44,118 bases of DNA from Bacteroidales bacterium (GTDB lineage: Bacteria; Bacteroidota; Bacteroidia; Bacteroidales; UBA932): the NCBI GenBank assembly GCA_015060255.1, contig SUYV01000012.1:1-44118 (forward strand), given 5' to 3'. The position numbers and the translations under genes are program-made. The notes below the pieces were generated by a model, which saw nothing but the letters and a program-made list of their open reading frames with translations, was not told the origin of the DNA and did no database searches. Below, piece after piece: positions 8,536 to 16,660 of this stretch; positions within the stretch are counted from its first letter, which is position 1; each line of letters begins with the position of its first letter.

Positions 8536-9543
8536 TTATTCAGCTGCTTTTCTTTGCAGATATTCTTTGAAGAAACGGCCTTGTGTCGTAGGCGTGAAGT
8601 TCCAGTCCTCGATCAATGTCGGAGACCAGGTCGTATCGAAACACCAGACCGTGAATGATATGCCTTTCTTTTCGAAATATTCGGTTATGTGGTGTCCGTA
8701 GACATCAGTTGATATGACTGGGATATGAGCTCCGAGTTCGTTCTCAAGACAGAATCCTATCTCCGTGCATATTACTGGGTATGTATCAGCGACGTATCCG
8801 AAATCTGCTTCCCACTGTTCCTCCCATGGCTGGCTGCGCTTCATCGGATATGGATGAGACACATATGCAATGTTCGGACGGTCTATTGGAGCCGATGCGA
8901 CAGGAGTAAGGTCGTACGCCCAGTTGAATCCTGAGCACAGGCAGACAGCCTTCGGGTTATATACGCGGATAGTGTCGATGATCTGTTCCTGGATGGTCTT
9001 CCATTCTTCCCATGTGCATTCTCCGGTATTTTCTCCTGTCACTGTAGGTTCGTTGAAGATTTCGTAAAGAGCTACGGTAGGTTCGTCGCTATAGCGCTGT
9101 GCTACAGTCCTCCAGAATTTTAATGTTTCATCGAGATCCGTATCATACATCGGGTTCGTGTACTTTGCTTCTTTCAGGTTGCCGATCGAATGCCAGTCCA
9201 TGATTACGTAAAGACCATGTGCTTCAGCCCATTCGATTCCCTGATCCATTGCATTGAATGTCTCCTCCCAACCCATTCTGTTCAGATTGGTCGGATGGAC
9301 GGCGAACCTGACGACATTTGCTCCCCAGGCAGCGGCTTCTTCAAAATATCTTTCATTCCACTGTCCTTCGCTGACGAGTTTGACAGGGTCAGAGAAACAA
9401 AGTCCTCTGAATATCATTTCACTGCCGTCTGGAGCGATGAACTTGTTGCCTTTTACGGTTACCCATTCCTCCTTGGCTGAATTTGATGCGCATGCAGCAC
9501 TTATCAGTGCGATGATGCAGATGGTTATTACATTCCTTTTCAT
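8536..9543 (-). CDS. Glycoside hydrolase family 5 lipoprotein (endoglucanase/mannanase-like)
   Basis: A 335-residue exported hydrolase. The signal peptide ends in ISAAC, so Cys18 is a likely lipoprotein anchor. The GH5 catalytic pair is visible: acid/base Glu165 in YEIFNEPT and nucleophile Glu261 in VICTEIGF, with the supporting MDWHS and VSHPYP segments. GH5 enzymes cut beta-1,4 glucans, mannans and related polymers; the exact specificity cannot be read here. No SusC/SusD pair is nearby, so this is not a canonical polysaccharide utilisation locus. It lies 35 nt downstream of the purine permease on the same strand, with no terminator between, so it may be read from the same transcript. Confidence 0.88.
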   Translation of the reverse strand: MKRNVITICIIALISAACASNSAKEEWVTVKGNKFIAPDGSEMIFRGLCFSDPVKLVSEGQWNERYFEEAAAWGANVVRFAVHPTNLNRMGWEETFNAMDQGIEWAEAHGLYVIMDWHSIGNLKEAKYTNPMYDTDLDETLKFWRTVAQRYSDEPTVALYEIFNEPTVTGENTGECTWEEWKTIQEQIIDTIRVYNPKAVCLCSGFNWAYDLTPVASAPIDRPNIAYVSHPYPMKRSQPWEEQWEADFGYVADTYPVICTEIGFCLENELGAHIPVISTDVYGHHITEYFEKKGISFTVWCFDTTWSPTLIEDWNFTPTTQGRFFKEYLQRKAAE

Positions 9544-9578
9544 AGTTGTGGTTATTTGTTTTTAAGCTGATGTTTTCA

Positions 9579-10874
9579 TTAAATGAATATATATTTCAGA
9601 ATGAACAGAGCCGCGAGGATGTACATCGTCGGGGTCAGTTTCCTGAACTTGCCGCATATGAGGTTGATCAGCACATAAGCGATCATTCCGATCAGGATGC
9701 CGTTTGAAATTGAGTAGGAGAGCGGCATCATTATTATGCATATGAAAGCTGGGAGCGATTCTGTGAAGTCGTTGAACGGAATCCTTGTGATCGGTTCAAG
9801 CATCATCAATCCAACCATGATGAGCACTGGGGCGATTGCTGCTGCAGGAATTGACAGGAAGAGAGGGGAGAAGAAGAGGGCTATGGCGAAGCAGCATGCG
9901 ATTGTGAATGCTGTGAGTCCTGTACGTCCGCCCTGCGCGACTCCGGATGCGCTTTCAACGTAAGTGGTTGTTGTTGATGTGCCGAGGAATGCTCCGGCAG
10001 TCGTTGCGATTGCATCGGCCATGAATGCCTCCTTGATTTTCTTTACGGTGCCGTCTTCGTTTACAAGGCCGGCCTTGGTGCAGACGCCCACCAACGTTCC
10101 TACAGTGTCGAACATGTCGATGAAGAGGAATGTGAACACTACAACCACCATGTCAAGAGAAAACACATGCTCCCACTCGAATTTGCAGAAGATGTCTCCG
10201 ATCGGAGCTGGAGATGACAATACTCCCTTGAACTCTGTCACTCCCATAGGGATACCGATCAGAGTTGTAACTAGGATTCCGATGAGCATTGCTCCGCGTA
10301 CATTCTTTATATAAAGGAATCCTGTGATCAGGAGACCGATGAGTGCGAGGAGAGCAGATCCTGAAGTGATGTCTCCAAGTTCAACGAGGGTTGATCCGTT
10401 GTCCACGATGACACCTGCATTCTGAAGTCCGATGAATGCTATGAACAGTCCGATACCTGCTCCGATGGCATTTCTCATACTGAGTGGAATCGCGTTTACA
10501 ATCGCTTCACGAAGGTTAGTCACAGTCATAAGGATGAAGATGATACCTTCAATGAGTACCGCTGTAAGCGCAAATTGCCAGGTATATCCCATTCCCATAC
10601 ATACTGTGTATACAAAGAAGGCGTTCAGGCCTATTCCCGGTGCAAGACCGAACGGAAGTTTGGCCCAGACGGCCATCACGAATGTTCCGATTATGGCTGC
10701 CAATGCCGTAGAAGTGAAGACCGCTCCTGCAGGCATGTCCAGCTCGCTGAACATCGCAGGGTTGATGGCAAGGATGTACGACATCGTGAGGAATGTTGTG
10801 ATGCCGGCGAGAATTTCTGTGCGTATGGTTGTTATGGCCGGATCGTATCCGAAGAGTTTCTTAAGCATGTTCAT
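9579..10874 (-). CDS. NCS2 family purine/nucleobase permease (AzgA-like)
   Basis: A 431-residue polytopic inner-membrane protein. The start MNMLKKLFGYDPAITTIRTEI and GIGLNAFFVYTVCMGMGY are characteristic of the AzgA branch of nucleobase:cation symporters, which import adenine, guanine, hypoxanthine or xanthine. The segment GTSTTTTYVESASGVAQGGRTG matches the conserved substrate-site region of that branch. It follows the DUF5020 gene by 15 nt on the same strand; the pairing of an outer-membrane channel with an inner-membrane permease suggests a purine uptake pair. Whether it prefers guanine/hypoxanthine or adenine cannot be told. Confidence 0.93.
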   Translation of the reverse strand: MNMLKKLFGYDPAITTIRTEILAGITTFLTMSYILAINPAMFSELDMPAGAVFTSTALAAIIGTFVMAVWAKLPFGLAPGIGLNAFFVYTVCMGMGYTWQFALTAVLIEGIIFILMTVTNLREAIVNAIPLSMRNAIGAGIGLFIAFIGLQNAGVIVDNGSTLVELGDITSGSALLALIGLLITGFLYIKNVRGAMLIGILVTTLIGIPMGVTEFKGVLSSPAPIGDIFCKFEWEHVFSLDMVVVVFTFLFIDMFDTVGTLVGVCTKAGLVNEDGTVKKIKEAFMADAIATTAGAFLGTSTTTTYVESASGVAQGGRTGLTAFTIACCFAIALFFSPLFLSIPAAAIAPVLIMVGLMMLEPITRIPFNDFTESLPAFICIIMMPLSYSISNGILIGMIAYVLINLICGKFRKLTPTMYILAALFILKYIFI

Positions 10875-10889
10875 AGGTTGCGAGTCTTA

Positions 10890-11585
10890 TCAGAATGTCC
10901 ATTTTGCTGCTATGGTCGGCATTGCGTGGAATCCTTTGCCTACAAAGTTTGCAGAGAGTTCCACTTCTGTTCCGAGACTGAGATTGATCTTCTCCCATCC
11001 TTTGATGTTCCTGAGGTTCACCCAGAGCTGAGGCTCCGACATGAAAATGAATTCGGTACCCTGCCATGGACGGGCCTCTTTCCAGAAGTCGAAGAATCCG
11101 TTGAATGACAGCCAGTGATTGAAGAAGTCGAGATTCCACACTCCAGTGATCTGGAAGTTGTGCGGTTGCCTGCTGCCGTTCAAACCGACAGTACGTGGAA
11201 TCAGCTTGTATGCAGCGGTGAGCGACCAGGTCTTAGAATAGTCTTCTGAATGTCCGGAATATGTCGCTCCAGCGAGCCAGCAGTTGTTGAATGCACCTGC
11301 AGCCGTATTCAGACCTCCATTGTACTCGATATGGGCGGACAGCCAGTTCACCTTGCTGTCCTGCCAGAAGCAGAGTTCTCGTGATATCTCCCAGTATGCT
11401 CCCGTAACCTTTGGACTGTAGTCCATGTCAATGAAGAAAAACGTGCTTCCACCTCCATCAGGACGGAACATTTCGACAGTAGTGGTCGCACATTCACGTC
11501 CGAAATCATAATGTAGCTGGATGTTCTGTGCTTTCAGGCTTATTGCTGCAGCCAGAATTACGGTAATTGTGAATATCTTTTTCAT
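10890..11585 (-). CDS. DUF5020 family outer-membrane protein (Tsx-like)
   Basis: A 231-residue protein with a cleavable signal peptide (MKKIFTITVILAAAISLKAQ) and alternating aromatic beta-strand segments ending in a C-terminal aromatic residue (AAKWTF), as in small outer-membrane barrels. It matches DUF5020; I recall that family being compared to the nucleoside channel Tsx, and the immediate downstream neighbour is a purine permease, so a nucleoside or nucleobase channel is the best inference. It is the first gene of the unit. A hairpin upstream (11608-11639) isolates it from dsbD. I found no exact TAnnTTTG box in the short upstream gap. Confidence 0.75.
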   Translation of the reverse strand: MKKIFTITVILAAAISLKAQNIQLHYDFGRECATTTVEMFRPDGGGSTFFFIDMDYSPKVTGAYWEISRELCFWQDSKVNWLSAHIEYNGGLNTAAGAFNNCWLAGATYSGHSEDYSKTWSLTAAYKLIPRTVGLNGSRQPHNFQITGVWNLDFFNHWLSFNGFFDFWKEARPWQGTEFIFMSEPQLWVNLRNIKGWEKINLSLGTEVELSANFVGKGFHAMPTIAAKWTF

Positions 11586-11607
11586 AGCGAAGCAGTTATA
11601 TAAGCAA

Positions 11608-11639
11608 AGAGATGGAATAAATCGACTTATTCCATCTCT
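11608..11639 (-). terminator. Terminator downstream of dsbD
   Basis: A perfect 13-bp stem (11608-11620 with 11627-11639) with a 6-nt loop lies between dsbD and the DUF5020 gene. On the minus strand it is followed by a short TTTGCTT run, so the U-tract is modest. Confidence 0.75.
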
Positions 11640-11650
11640 CCGTGCCTTTC

Positions 11651-13627
11651 TTACTTATTGTATGTGTCTATTCCGCTTTGCAGGAAGTCAACAAAACCTT
11701 GGATATCGAGGTCGTATCCCCTTACCGGGACTAGGACTTCGCCTTCTGGCGAAAGCAGTACATAATTAGGCTGTGCATTTACATTCCATAGCGTACGTGC
11801 TGTATATGAGTTCGCGCGTCCGAGGTCTTTGTAGACTTTTCCGGTCTCTGCATCTGTGACATAATCTTCCTTGTCAAGCTTCTGCTTGTCGTCAGTGTAA
11901 AGAGCTACCACAACAAAGTCGTTTTTCAGCATGCTGAGGACCTTAGGGTCGCTCCAGACTCTTGACTCCATCTCACGGCAGTTTACGCATCCATGACCTG
12001 TCACGTCTACAAATACAGGCTTGCCGGCCTTCTTTGCAGCCTCGAGTCCTTCCTCAAGAGTGAAGTAGCCGCTGAGGCCGAGAGGGAGGTGTAGGCCATA
12101 TTTTGAATCAGCTGCCGGCATGAGGTCCTCACATACACATGAATCATCTGCTGAAGCAACAGATGAACCCTGTCCGATAACAAAGTCCTGAGTTGTGATT
12201 GGAGGCATATATCCTGAAAGCGCCTTGAGAGGAGCTCCCCACATTCCAGGGATGAGATATACTACGAATGAGAATACCGCAATGGCCAGAGTGAGGCGTG
12301 GAACTGAGAGATGCTCGACAGGCTCGTCGTTCTCGAAACGGATCTTTCCGAGGAGGTAGAGACCGAGGAGTGTGAATACTACGATCCAGATTGCAAGATA
12401 TACCTCTCTGTCGAGGAGTCCCCAGTGATATGTCTGGTCAGCGACGCTGAGGAACTTCAGTCCGAGGGCGATCTCGACAAATCCGAGAACAACCTTTACT
12501 GAGTTAAGCCATCCGCCGCCGCTCTGCTTGAACTTCTTCAGAAGAGAAGGGGAGAATGCGAGGATCGTGAATGGAAGAGCGAACGCTACCGAGAACGCGA
12601 GCATTGTCACCATCGGCTCCCAGAACTCGCCCTGTGTGGACTTGATGAGGACTGAACCTACGATAGGACCTGTGCATGAGAATGACACGAGCACGAGGGT
12701 GAGTGCCATGAAGAATACTCCAGCGAGGCCTTTCTTGTCTGAACCCTTGTCGCTCTTGTTCACAAGTGACTGAGGCAGAGTGATCTCGAATGCTCCGAAG
12801 AATGAGGCTGCAAATACCATGAACACGATGAAGAAGATGATATTCGGAAGCCAGTGTGTCGAGAGCCAGTTGAAGATGTCGGCTGTCACTGCATCACCGC
12901 CGATGATTCTTGTGAGCATGATGATCACAGAGATCGGCACGGTGTAGAGAAGCACGATGAAGATGCCATACATTGCAGCCTTGAATCTTCCCTGGGCCAC
13001 ATTTTCAGAACCCTTCATGAAGAAGGATACCGTCATAGGTACCATAGGGAATACGCAAGGTGTAAGAAGCATTGCGAATCCCCAAAGGATGGCCTCGAGG
13101 ATGAGCCCCCAGATGGAGCCGCTCTTCTTCTCTGCAGGCTCTTCTACGGCAACATCAGCGCCGAGAGGAGCGACAGCGAACTCAGGATCTACTGATACAT
13201 TGAAATCGTAGTATTCTGCCTTGCATGCTCCGCCTGTGCATGAGTTTGTGAAGATCGTGCCTGTGAAGGCAGCCTTGTCGGCTGTAAGCTTCACGTTCTG
13301 GGCAATGATGATCTCATCATAATAATGTTTTGCAGGATCGCCGAATTCGTCAGTCTCTTCGGTCGGAGTGCTGATCTCATATGGCTGCCCTACAAGTTCA
13401 CCGCCTGTTACGGCAGCGTCCATCACTTCTGTTGCAGAGAATTCATCTGCGAGTGTGTAGGTGTGATATCCCTCGGCAATCTTTCCGGTGAAAATGACTC
13501 TGTAAACGTCCGGTTCACCAGCTTCCTCGACATGCGATGACCAGGTCACCAGCTGTGCAGGTGCGATCTGGGCAAATGACGCAACACAAATTGCGAGTGA
13601 AGCGATAATTGTCAATAACTTTTTCAT
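11651..13627 (-). CDS. dsbD: Thiol:disulfide interchange protein DsbD
   Basis: A 658-residue protein that moves reducing power from cytoplasmic thioredoxin across the inner membrane to periplasmic proteins. The order is signal peptide, N-terminal DsbD immunoglobulin-like domain (YRVIFTGKIAEGYHTYT region), a multi-helix membrane domain (GFAMLLTPCVFPMVPMT and FSCTGPIVGS carry the buried cysteines), and a C-terminal thioredoxin domain with CVNC at 547-550. The length is normal for the family. It follows rny by 20 nt on the same strand and ends at a strong hairpin. It may supply reductant to periplasmic reductases, but no such partner is adjacent. Confidence 0.93.
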   Translation of the reverse strand: MKKLLTIIASLAICVASFAQIAPAQLVTWSSHVEEAGEPDVYRVIFTGKIAEGYHTYTLADEFSATEVMDAAVTGGELVGQPYEISTPTEETDEFGDPAKHYYDEIIIAQNVKLTADKAAFTGTIFTNSCTGGACKAEYYDFNVSVDPEFAVAPLGADVAVEEPAEKKSGSIWGLILEAILWGFAMLLTPCVFPMVPMTVSFFMKGSENVAQGRFKAAMYGIFIVLLYTVPISVIIMLTRIIGGDAVTADIFNWLSTHWLPNIIFFIVFMVFAASFFGAFEITLPQSLVNKSDKGSDKKGLAGVFFMALTLVLVSFSCTGPIVGSVLIKSTQGEFWEPMVTMLAFSVAFALPFTILAFSPSLLKKFKQSGGGWLNSVKVVLGFVEIALGLKFLSVADQTYHWGLLDREVYLAIWIVVFTLLGLYLLGKIRFENDEPVEHLSVPRLTLAIAVFSFVVYLIPGMWGAPLKALSGYMPPITTQDFVIGQGSSVASADDSCVCEDLMPAADSKYGLHLPLGLSGYFTLEEGLEAAKKAGKPVFVDVTGHGCVNCREMESRVWSDPKVLSMLKNDFVVVALYTDDKQKLDKEDYVTDAETGKVYKDLGRANSYTARTLWNVNAQPNYVLLSPEGEVLVPVRGYDLDIQGFVDFLQSGIDTYNK

Positions 13628-13647
13628 TATCAGTTTAGTGTTATGTG

Positions 13648-15189
13648 TTATTTTGCAAATGCTACTGAACGTGTCTCACGGATGACAGTGATCTTGACCT
13701 GACCAGGATAAACCATTTCTTCCTGGATCTTTCTTGCGATCTCTGTTGACAATGTCTCTGCATCCTGGTCTGTAACCTGATCGGCTCCTACGATGACGCG
13801 AAGTTCACGTCCTGCCTGGATTGCATATGTCTTTGTCACGCCTGGGTATGACTGGGCGATGTTCTCCATATCCTTGAGTCTCTTGATGTATGACTCGATG
13901 ACTTCGCGGCGAGCTCCAGGACGTGCTCCTGAGATTGCGTCTCCGACCATTACGAGAGGGGAGATGATTGATGTCATCTCGATCTCTTCATGGTGTGCTC
14001 CGATTGCGTTGCAGACCTCAGGCTTCTCCTTGTATTTCTCGGCGAGCTTCATACCGAGTATTGCATGTGGAAGTTCTGGATCCTCGTCTGATACCTTTCC
14101 TATATCGTGGAGGAGACCGGCCCTTTTAGCAACCTTTGGATTGAGTCCGAGCTCAGAGGCCATTGTGGCGCAGATGTTTGCAACCTCGCGTGCATGCTGA
14201 AGGAGGTTCTGTCCATATGATGAACGATACTTCATGCGGCCGATGAGCTTCACAAGCTCGATGTGCATTCCGTGGATTCCGAGGTCGATGCAGGTCCTCT
14301 TACCTGTCTCCATGATCTCTTCCTCAAGCTGTTTCTGCACCTTTGTAACGACTTCCTCGATACGTGCAGGATGTATACGTCCGTCGATCACCAGCTGATG
14401 GAGGGCAAGACGTGCAACCTCTCTTCTGACAGGGTCGAATGCAGAAAGGAGGATTGCTTCAGGAGTGTCGTCAACGACGATCTCAACTCCAGTTGCAGCC
14501 TCAAGCGCGCGGATGTTGCGTCCCTCACGTCCGATGATGCGACCTTTGATCTCGTCGCTCTCGATATGGAATACTGTCACTGCGTTTTCGATTGCAGTTT
14601 CAGACGCAGTCCTCTGTATTGTGTTGATGACGATGCGTTTAGCCTCCTTGCTTGCAGTAAGACGAGCCTCGTCCATGGCATCATTGATATATGACTGGGC
14701 CTGTGTCCTGGCCTCTGCCTTCATGCTGTCGATGAGCTGGTTCTTCGCTTCTGCCGCTGTCATGCCGGCAATCGCTTCGATCTGCTTGATTGCGTCCATG
14801 CGGAGCTTCTCATACTCTTCGCACTTCTTGGATGCAATCTCCACCTGTGCCTTGAGGTTCTCTCTGATCGCGTCGGCTTCCTTATGCTTCCTTCCCAGCT
14901 CGGAATTCTGCTGATTGAGACTGTTCTCCTTTTGTTTAAGACGGTTCTCTACATCATTGATCTGCTTGTTCTTCTCGTTGATGTACTGTTCGTGCTCACT
15001 CTTGAGCTGCAGGAATTTTTCCTTGGCCTGGAAGATCTTTTCCTTCTTTATGTTCTCAGCCTCAAGTTCCGCTTTCTTGATGATATCTTCCTTTTGTCCT
15101 TTAAGAACTATTCTATGGACAATTATGTAGGCTGCGAGTGCGGCTGCCCCACTCAATAGACCTGTTAAAACTATAATTAAAGTATTCAT
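13648..15189 (-). CDS. rny: Ribonuclease Y
   Basis: RNase Y is a membrane-anchored endoribonuclease that initiates mRNA decay. The 513 residues show an N-terminal transmembrane helix ([14 protein letters not shown]), a long charged coiled coil (to about residue 200), a KH domain ([15 protein letters not shown]), and an HD domain with LLHDIGKV. The length matches the family. It lies downstream of the zapA and 6S RNA region, but a strong terminator (15216-15251) sits just 27 nt before its ATG, so transcription must be read-through or start in that short gap; I see no exact -7 box there. Confidence 0.96.
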   Translation of the reverse strand: MNTLIIVLTGLLSGAAALAAYIIVHRIVLKGQKEDIIKKAELEAENIKKEKIFQAKEKFLQLKSEHEQYINEKNKQINDVENRLKQKENSLNQQNSELGRKHKEADAIRENLKAQVEIASKKCEEYEKLRMDAIKQIEAIAGMTAAEAKNQLIDSMKAEARTQAQSYINDAMDEARLTASKEAKRIVINTIQRTASETAIENAVTVFHIESDEIKGRIIGREGRNIRALEAATGVEIVVDDTPEAILLSAFDPVRREVARLALHQLVIDGRIHPARIEEVVTKVQKQLEEEIMETGKRTCIDLGIHGMHIELVKLIGRMKYRSSYGQNLLQHAREVANICATMASELGLNPKVAKRAGLLHDIGKVSDEDPELPHAILGMKLAEKYKEKPEVCNAIGAHHEEIEMTSIISPLVMVGDAISGARPGARREVIESYIKRLKDMENIAQSYPGVTKTYAIQAGRELRVIVGADQVTDQDAETLSTEIARKIQEEMVYPGQVKITVIRETRSVAFAK

Positions 15190-15215
15190 GATGTATATAT
15201 ATGGTTTTAGTCTTT

Positions 15216-15251
15216 ACAAAAAATGACCAGTCTTACATAAGCAGACTGGTC
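15216..15251 (-). terminator. Rho-independent terminator after the 6S RNA region
   Basis: A perfect 9-bp stem (15225-15233 with 15243-15251) with a 9-nt loop is followed on the minus strand by ATTTTTTGT. It ends transcripts coming from zapA/6S RNA just upstream of rny. Confidence 0.88.
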
Positions 15252-15266
15252 AGGTTAAAAGTAAAA

Positions 15267-15450
15267 AGCCGTTAGCTGTTTGTCAGAAAATCTTAAAAAA
15301 TAAGATTTGGGCTCCGGAAAACCGGTTCAGACATCCTCCGTCCCACATAGTGGAATCCCCGTGAGGGTCACATAGGTCCGTCTTCCCCATCCGAGTGGTC
15401 CCTGTTACGTTATTAGTGTTGATTTCAGCAAAAATAAGTAACTAACGGCT
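15267..15450 (-). ncRNA. ssrS: Probable 6S RNA
   Basis: The non-coding stretch between zapA and rny is closed by a perfect 9-bp inverted repeat (15267-15275 with 15442-15450), contains GC-rich internal helices (for example GTGA-CCC-TCAC and CCAC-TAT-GTGG on the minus strand), and is followed by a terminator. Length about 184 nt fits 6S RNA, which binds RNA polymerase holoenzyme and acts as an open-promoter mimic. In many bacteria, including E. coli, the 6S gene lies directly downstream of zapA, as here. The 5-prime half of the closing stem overlaps the last codons and stop of zapA, so the real 5-prime end may be created by processing or lie slightly inside. I did not compare it with a covariance model. 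Confidence 0.72.
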
Positions 15451-15738
15451 GTTTTTATCAATATTGTCAAGATATCCTTCAAGCTCCTTGAGAAGAGTCT
15501 CTTCTTCCCCCATAAGCGAATTGATCTGATTCTGAAGGCCAAGGTTCATGATTCCCAGATTCAGGGCAACCAGCGCCAATACCTCCTTGGTACCCTTGCT
15601 AGGGTACTTTTCCAAGTAGATTTTCACTTTACGGTTTATGTCATCTGCCGCCTTCCTGATGAGTTCCTCGTGCTCCGGAGAATTGACCTTAAGAGGATAG
15701 GTGTGCTCGGCGATAGTTACGTTAATGCTCTGTGCCAT
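15442..15738 (-). CDS. zapA: Cell division protein ZapA
   Basis: ZapA binds FtsZ and promotes bundling of protofilaments at the Z ring. The start at 15738 gives MAQSINVTIAEHTYPLKV, the typical ZapA N-terminus; the longer ORF start 27 nt upstream overlaps the preceding gene. The 98-residue length fits, with an N-terminal globular part and a C-terminal helix that would form the coiled-coil tetramer. It follows the coiled-coil gene by 2 nt. Its final Ser-Arg-stop codons form one arm of the 6S closing stem. Confidence 0.88.
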   Translation of the reverse strand: MAQSINVTIAEHTYPLKVNSPEHEELIRKAADDINRKVKIYLEKYPSKGTKEVLALVALNLGIMNLGLQNQINSLMGEEETLLKELEGYLDNIDKNSR

Positions 15739-15740
15739 CT

Positions 15741-16013
15741 TTATCCCTCCATCAATGTGATGCATCTGTCGATCTCCTTTATGAGCCTGTCAATCTTCTT
15801 CTTTGCCTCTGCGTTATCAACGTTACCGGCTTTGAAGGCGTCAGCAAGCTTCAGGTTATCAATCTTTCTCTCTAACTCTGTTATCTGCTTCCTGTAGGCT
15901 TCGTTCCGAATTTCAGACTCGTCCAGCTTGGCCTGAAGCTCAATGCGCTCCGATCTTTCCTGCTCATATGCAGAGATCAGCTGCTGGATTCTCTTCTTGA
16001 GTGCGTCTATCAT
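15741..16013 (-). CDS. Small coiled-coil protein upstream of zapA
   Basis: A 90-residue protein with no recognised domain. Nearly all of it is heptad-like and charged (residues about 5-60 and 66-86), predicting a coiled coil with a short break near the GNVDNAE segment. It is the first gene of the zapA unit, 2 nt before it, with a consensus promoter upstream. By position and shape it could be a ZapB-like or other Z-ring partner, but I see no specific motif that proves this. Confidence 0.75.
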   Translation of the reverse strand: MIDALKKRIQQLISAYEQERSERIELQAKLDESEIRNEAYRKQITELERKIDNLKLADAFKAGNVDNAEAKKKIDRLIKEIDRCITLMEG

Positions 16014-16037
16014 TTCTTTACATTATAACCTACTTTG

Positions 16038-16068
16038 CAAAAATAACAAACTGCTTTGATTTCTCAAA
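16038..16068 (-). promoter_or_regulatory. Consensus promoter for the coiled-coil/zapA/6S unit
   Basis: On the minus strand TTTG (16065-16068), a 19-nt spacer and TATTTTTG (16038-16045) form a full Bacteroidetes primary-sigma promoter. The -33 element lies in the loop of the terminator of the preceding operon, and the spacer contains one arm of its stem. Confidence 0.7.
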
Positions 16069-16094
16069 AAAAATTGATGAAATCAAAGCAGTTT
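16048..16094 (-). terminator. Terminator of the 2-oxoacid oxidoreductase operon
   Basis: A perfect 16-bp stem (16048-16063 with 16079-16094) with a 15-nt A-rich loop lies 18 nt beyond the gamma-subunit stop. On the minus strand it is followed by GTTATTTTTG. The promoter of the next unit overlaps it. Confidence 0.82.
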
Positions 16095-16112
16095 ATGTTG
16101 ACTGAGGCAGGT

Positions 16113-16658
16113 TTAGCGGATGACTTCCACTGCCTTCATTCCTTCTTCGATAGCAGCCTTATTGAGTGAAATGAGGTCTGCATAGCGAGATGGGATGCAC
16201 TTTGCGAGTCCCTTGTCGATATTCTCCGACTTTACAACCGGCTTCATCTTGAGGTATGCACCCATTACTGCCATGTTGTAAACCTTCGAATTGCCGACCT
16301 GCGCTGCTACATTGATAGCGTCGATCTTGCAGATTGTAATATCTGTTCTTGTAGGCGGGTTGATGATGCCGTTCGGATCGTATATGAGAAGACCACCTGG
16401 CTTCACAGTACTCTCGAACTTGTCGAGTGACTGCTGATTCAGTATGATCGCTGTATCATATTTCGTCACGATAGGAGAGCTGATCTTCTTGTCGCTGAGG
16501 ATGACGCACACGTTGGCTGTACCTCCGCGCATCTCCGGACCATATGACGGCATCCAGGTCACCTCCATGTCCTGCATGATTGCGCAGTATGCGAGAATCT
16601 TTCCCATAGAGAGGACGCCCTGTCCTCCGAATCCTGCAATGATTATCTCTTCTTTCAT
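16113..16658 (-). CDS. 2-oxoacid:ferredoxin oxidoreductase, gamma subunit
   Basis: A 181-residue subunit of the enzyme that oxidatively decarboxylates 2-oxoacids to acyl-CoA while reducing ferredoxin. The IIIAGFGGQGVLSMGK start and SYGPEMRGGTANVCV motif are diagnostic of the POR/KOR gamma domain. The gene ends the operon, 2 nt after the beta subunit, and is followed by a strong terminator. Whether the substrate is 2-oxoglutarate or branched-chain 2-oxoacids (VOR) cannot be decided from this subunit. Confidence 0.93.
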   Translation of the reverse strand: MKEEIIIAGFGGQGVLSMGKILAYCAIMQDMEVTWMPSYGPEMRGGTANVCVILSDKKISSPIVTKYDTAIILNQQSLDKFESTVKPGGLLIYDPNGIINPPTRTDITICKIDAINVAAQVGNSKVYNMAVMGAYLKMKPVVKSENIDKGLAKCIPSRYADLISLNKAAIEEGMKAVEVIR

Positions 16659-16660
16659 AA

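Noticed and set aside
15267..15450. A small ORF or riboswitch between zapA and rny
   Set aside because: No plausible protein frame; the closing repeat, length and position fit 6S RNA better than any riboswitch that I can recognise.
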